From JAYGED01 sp046582565 (GTDB lineage: Bacteria; Pseudomonadota; Alphaproteobacteria; JAAXGF01), in the NCBI GenBank assembly GCA_046582565.1, contig JAYGED010000025.1, positions 1 to 6,298 on the forward strand: a DNA stretch of 6,298 bases, written 5' to 3'. The position numbers and the translations under genes were made by a program. The notes below the pieces were generated by a model. The model was given only the letters and a program-made list of their open reading frames with translations, was not told the origin of the DNA and searched no databases. Positions 5,214 to 6,298 of this stretch are shown piece after piece. Position 1 is the stretch's first letter; every line of letters starts with the position of its first letter.

Positions 5214-5678
5214 TTAGGCGGCCTTCTTGTTTTCGATGGTATTGCCGACGGCGACGGTCTTGATCTCAATCCGGCGCTGCTTCTTGGCTTCGGGAACCTC
5301 GCGGACCAGATCGACCTCCAGCAAGCCGTTGACGAGCCGCGCGTCGGCCACATTGACATGTTCGGCCAGGTTGAACCGGCGCTCGAAGACGCGGGCCGCG
5401 ATGCCGCGATGGAGATAGTCGCTCTTCTCGTCCTTGCCGTCTTCCAGCTTGCCCGCGATGACCAGCAGGTTTTCCTGGACGGTCAGGTTGATATCGGACT
5501 CAGCAAAACCGGCGACCGCCATGGTGATGCGGTAGGCGTCGTCGCCGCGCTTCTCGATGTTATAGGGCGGGAAGGTCGAGGCCGACGGGTTGACCCGGTT
5601 GGCGGCTTCGAAAAGATCGGCCCAGCGGTCAAAACCGATGGTCGAACGAAACAGGGGGGAGAGGTCATAGCTACGCAT
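5214..5678 (-). CDS. ibpA: IbpA-type small heat-shock protein (Hsp20 / alpha-crystallin family)
   Basis: This 154-residue cytoplasmic holdase binds unfolding proteins during heat or oxidative stress and hands them to DnaK/ClpB for refolding. The N-terminus MRSYDLSPLFRSTIGFDR is nearly that of E. coli IbpA (MRNFDLSPLYRSAIGFDR, from memory). The alpha-crystallin domain covers about 38-128, with PPYNIEKRGDDAYRITMAVAGF at its start and the signature ARLVNGLLEVDL (113-124) near its end. The C-terminal I-x-I oligomerisation motif is IEI (137-139) in RRIEIK, followed by a short basic tail. I place the start at 5678 and not at the upstream ATT-like codon at 5720, because AAGGAGGA (5686-5693) sits 7 nt before this ATG and homology begins exactly here. 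The leader has a sigma-32-like promoter and a ROSE-like thermometer, so expression should rise with heat. Its transcript ends at a clear terminator. Confidence 0.95.
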   Translation of the reverse strand: MRSYDLSPLFRSTIGFDRWADLFEAANRVNPSASTFPPYNIEKRGDDAYRITMAVAGFAESDINLTVQENLLVIAGKLEDGKDEKSDYLHRGIAARVFERRFNLAEHVNVADARLVNGLLEVDLVREVPEAKKQRRIEIKTVAVGNTIENKKAA

Positions 5679-5680
5679 AT

Positions 5681-5775
5681 CAATATCCTCCTTCAGAAGC
5701 GATATCGTGTTTAGTATCAAGCAGTTCCCCGAAAACCGGCGGAACCACGACCGACGCCATCATTGGCCGCCGGTC
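5681..5775 (-). promoter_or_regulatory. ROSE-like RNA thermometer in the hsp20 5' untranslated region
   Basis: The leader can fold into three successive hairpins. Hairpin I (5749-5775) pairs GACCG with CGGTC plus an inner GCC/GGC. Hairpin II (5724-5745) pairs GTTCC with GGAAC and CCG with CGG, leaving one bulged G. Hairpin III (5683-5705) pairs ATATC-G-CTTC with GGAGGATAT around a TGAA tip: 9 bp with one bulged G, burying the Shine-Dalgarno sequence just before the ATG. In ROSE elements (known from rhizobial and enterobacterial hsp20 genes) a U(U/C)GCU motif with a critical bulged G pairs with the Shine-Dalgarno sequence; here UCGCU occupies that place. Heat would melt hairpin III and free the ribosome site. 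The fold was found by eye, without energy calculation. Confidence 0.65.
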
Positions 5776-5785
5776 AGTACAAGAT

Positions 5786-5812
5786 GTATGGATGAGAGGG
5801 GCGCAGTTCAAG
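5786..5812 (-). promoter_or_regulatory. Sigma-32 (RpoH)-like promoter for hsp20
   Basis: On the minus strand CTTGAA (plus 5807-5812) is followed after 15 nt by CCATAC (plus 5786-5791). This resembles the heat-shock promoter pattern CTTGAA with a C-rich -10 containing CCATA, including the alphaproteobacterial form CTTG-N16/18-CYTATNT in a relaxed way. The predicted transcript start, near 5779, falls 4 nt before the first leader hairpin, so promoter and thermometer agree in position. Confidence 0.5.
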
Positions 5813-5863
5813 TTCGCGCGGGTAAAAATAAACAGACGATGACAAAAGCAATTTCAGATTGGG

Positions 5864-6298
5864 TCAGAACTCATCTAGAATGGCTTGCCGTTTTTCGGCA
5901 GCTTCTGCCTCAGTTATCAGTCCTTCATCAAGCAACTGTTTTACTTTTCTCAAGCGCTCTGATATTTCGGGTGCTTCTGCTTCAGAATCTTCTACTTGGG
6001 CTGGCTCCACCACGGCAGCTACCGTTTGTAGTCGGTCCAGGGACATACCGGCGAGCGCGTGTCCTTTCGAGGCGGCTTTCTTGTACCAATTCAGGGCTTC
6101 GTCCAGGTCTTTCGGAACGGCCCAGCCCTCTTTGTAAAACAAGCCTACTTTGAATTGAGCCCTGGCATTTTCCTGTGCTGCGGCTTTCTTATACCAACTA
6201 AGGGATACGTCTAGGTCTTTGCTTACAAACCGTCCTTTTTCATAACTGTAGCCAATCTCATATTGCGCTTCTGAATGCCCGTTTTCTGCCGCCCTCAG
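5864..6298 (-). CDS. Sel1-repeat protein with C-terminal SHOCT domain (5' part outside window)
   Basis: The frame stays open from the right edge to the TGA at 5864-5866, giving 144 visible residues. It contains two full 36-residue Sel1-like repeats: residues 3-38 (AAENGHSEAQYEIGYSYEKG, then KDLDVSLSWYKK) and 39-74 (AAAQENARAQFKVGLFYKEG, then KDLDEALNWYKK), and the start of a third (75-91). Sel1 repeats are alpha-solenoid scaffolds for protein-protein contacts. The end, residues 112-144, with RLRKVKQLLDEGLITEAEAAEKR, is a SHOCT domain, a short C-terminal helical module of unknown or oligomerising role. A proline/glutamate-rich linker (about 95-111) joins them. The apparent internal start at 6142 is only a TTG inside a repeat. 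The coding sequence is visibly less GC-rich than its neighbours, with codons such as AAA, TTT and GTA, suggesting a different origin. Its N-terminus and any signal peptide cannot be seen. Confidence 0.88.
   Translation of the reverse strand: MRAAENGHSEAQYEIGYSYEKGRFVSKDLDVSLSWYKKAAAQENARAQFKVGLFYKEGWAVPKDLDEALNWYKKAASKGHALAGMSLDRLQTVAAVVEPAQVEDSEAEAPEISERLRKVKQLLDEGLITEAEAAEKRQAILDEF

Noticed and set aside
5679..5720. Longer N-terminus for the Hsp20 gene
   Set aside because: The extension covers the ribosome site AAGGAGGA and thermometer hairpin, and homology to IbpA starts exactly at the ATG at 5678.
5826..5866. Intrinsic terminator after the Sel1-SHOCT gene
   Set aside because: There is a T-rich run on the minus strand (TTTATTTTTA), but the only preceding stem is CAAT/ATTG, too weak to call.

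Overview
The window looks like a piece of an alphaproteobacterial chromosome, perhaps Rhodospirillales or a related order. It is GC-rich, carries bactofilins, a LapG-type periplasmic protease and an IbpA-type small heat-shock protein, and has intergenic palindromes starting and ending in AGAGCA/TGCTCT of a kind I associate with alphaproteobacteria. The assignment rests on gene style and is an inference.

Layout from left to right. Bases 1-120 hold the 5' end of an IS5-type insertion sequence whose transposase reads leftward off the window. Next, on the plus strand, is an exported transglutaminase-like cysteine protease (LapG/BTLCP family); its most credible start is a GTG at 172. A strong hairpin separates it from a leftward cluster: an EamA/DMT exporter (GTG start at 2984), then two tandem bactofilin paralogues. 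An amidase-signature hydrolase is transcribed divergently from the exporter. Downstream of the amidase, on the minus strand, are a small single-TM protein (4611-4940), an IbpA-like Hsp20 gene (5214-5678) and the 3' part of a Sel1-repeat gene with a C-terminal SHOCT domain that runs off the right edge.

The most interesting part is the control region of the hsp20 gene. A sigma-32-like promoter (5786-5812) would start a leader of about 100 nt that can fold into three successive hairpins. The last one buries the whole Shine-Dalgarno sequence opposite a UCGCU motif with a bulged G, which is the hallmark of ROSE-type RNA thermometers. Heat control could thus act at both transcription and translation. 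After the hsp20 stop come two 64-nt imperfect palindromes of one repeat family and then a convincing intrinsic terminator (5016-5050).

The genes do not form one pathway. The recognisable themes are envelope and cell shape (bactofilins, LapG-like protease), small-molecule export or hydrolysis (EamA, amidase) and proteostasis (Hsp20). I see no new multi-gene system; the novelty lies in non-coding regulation and repeats.
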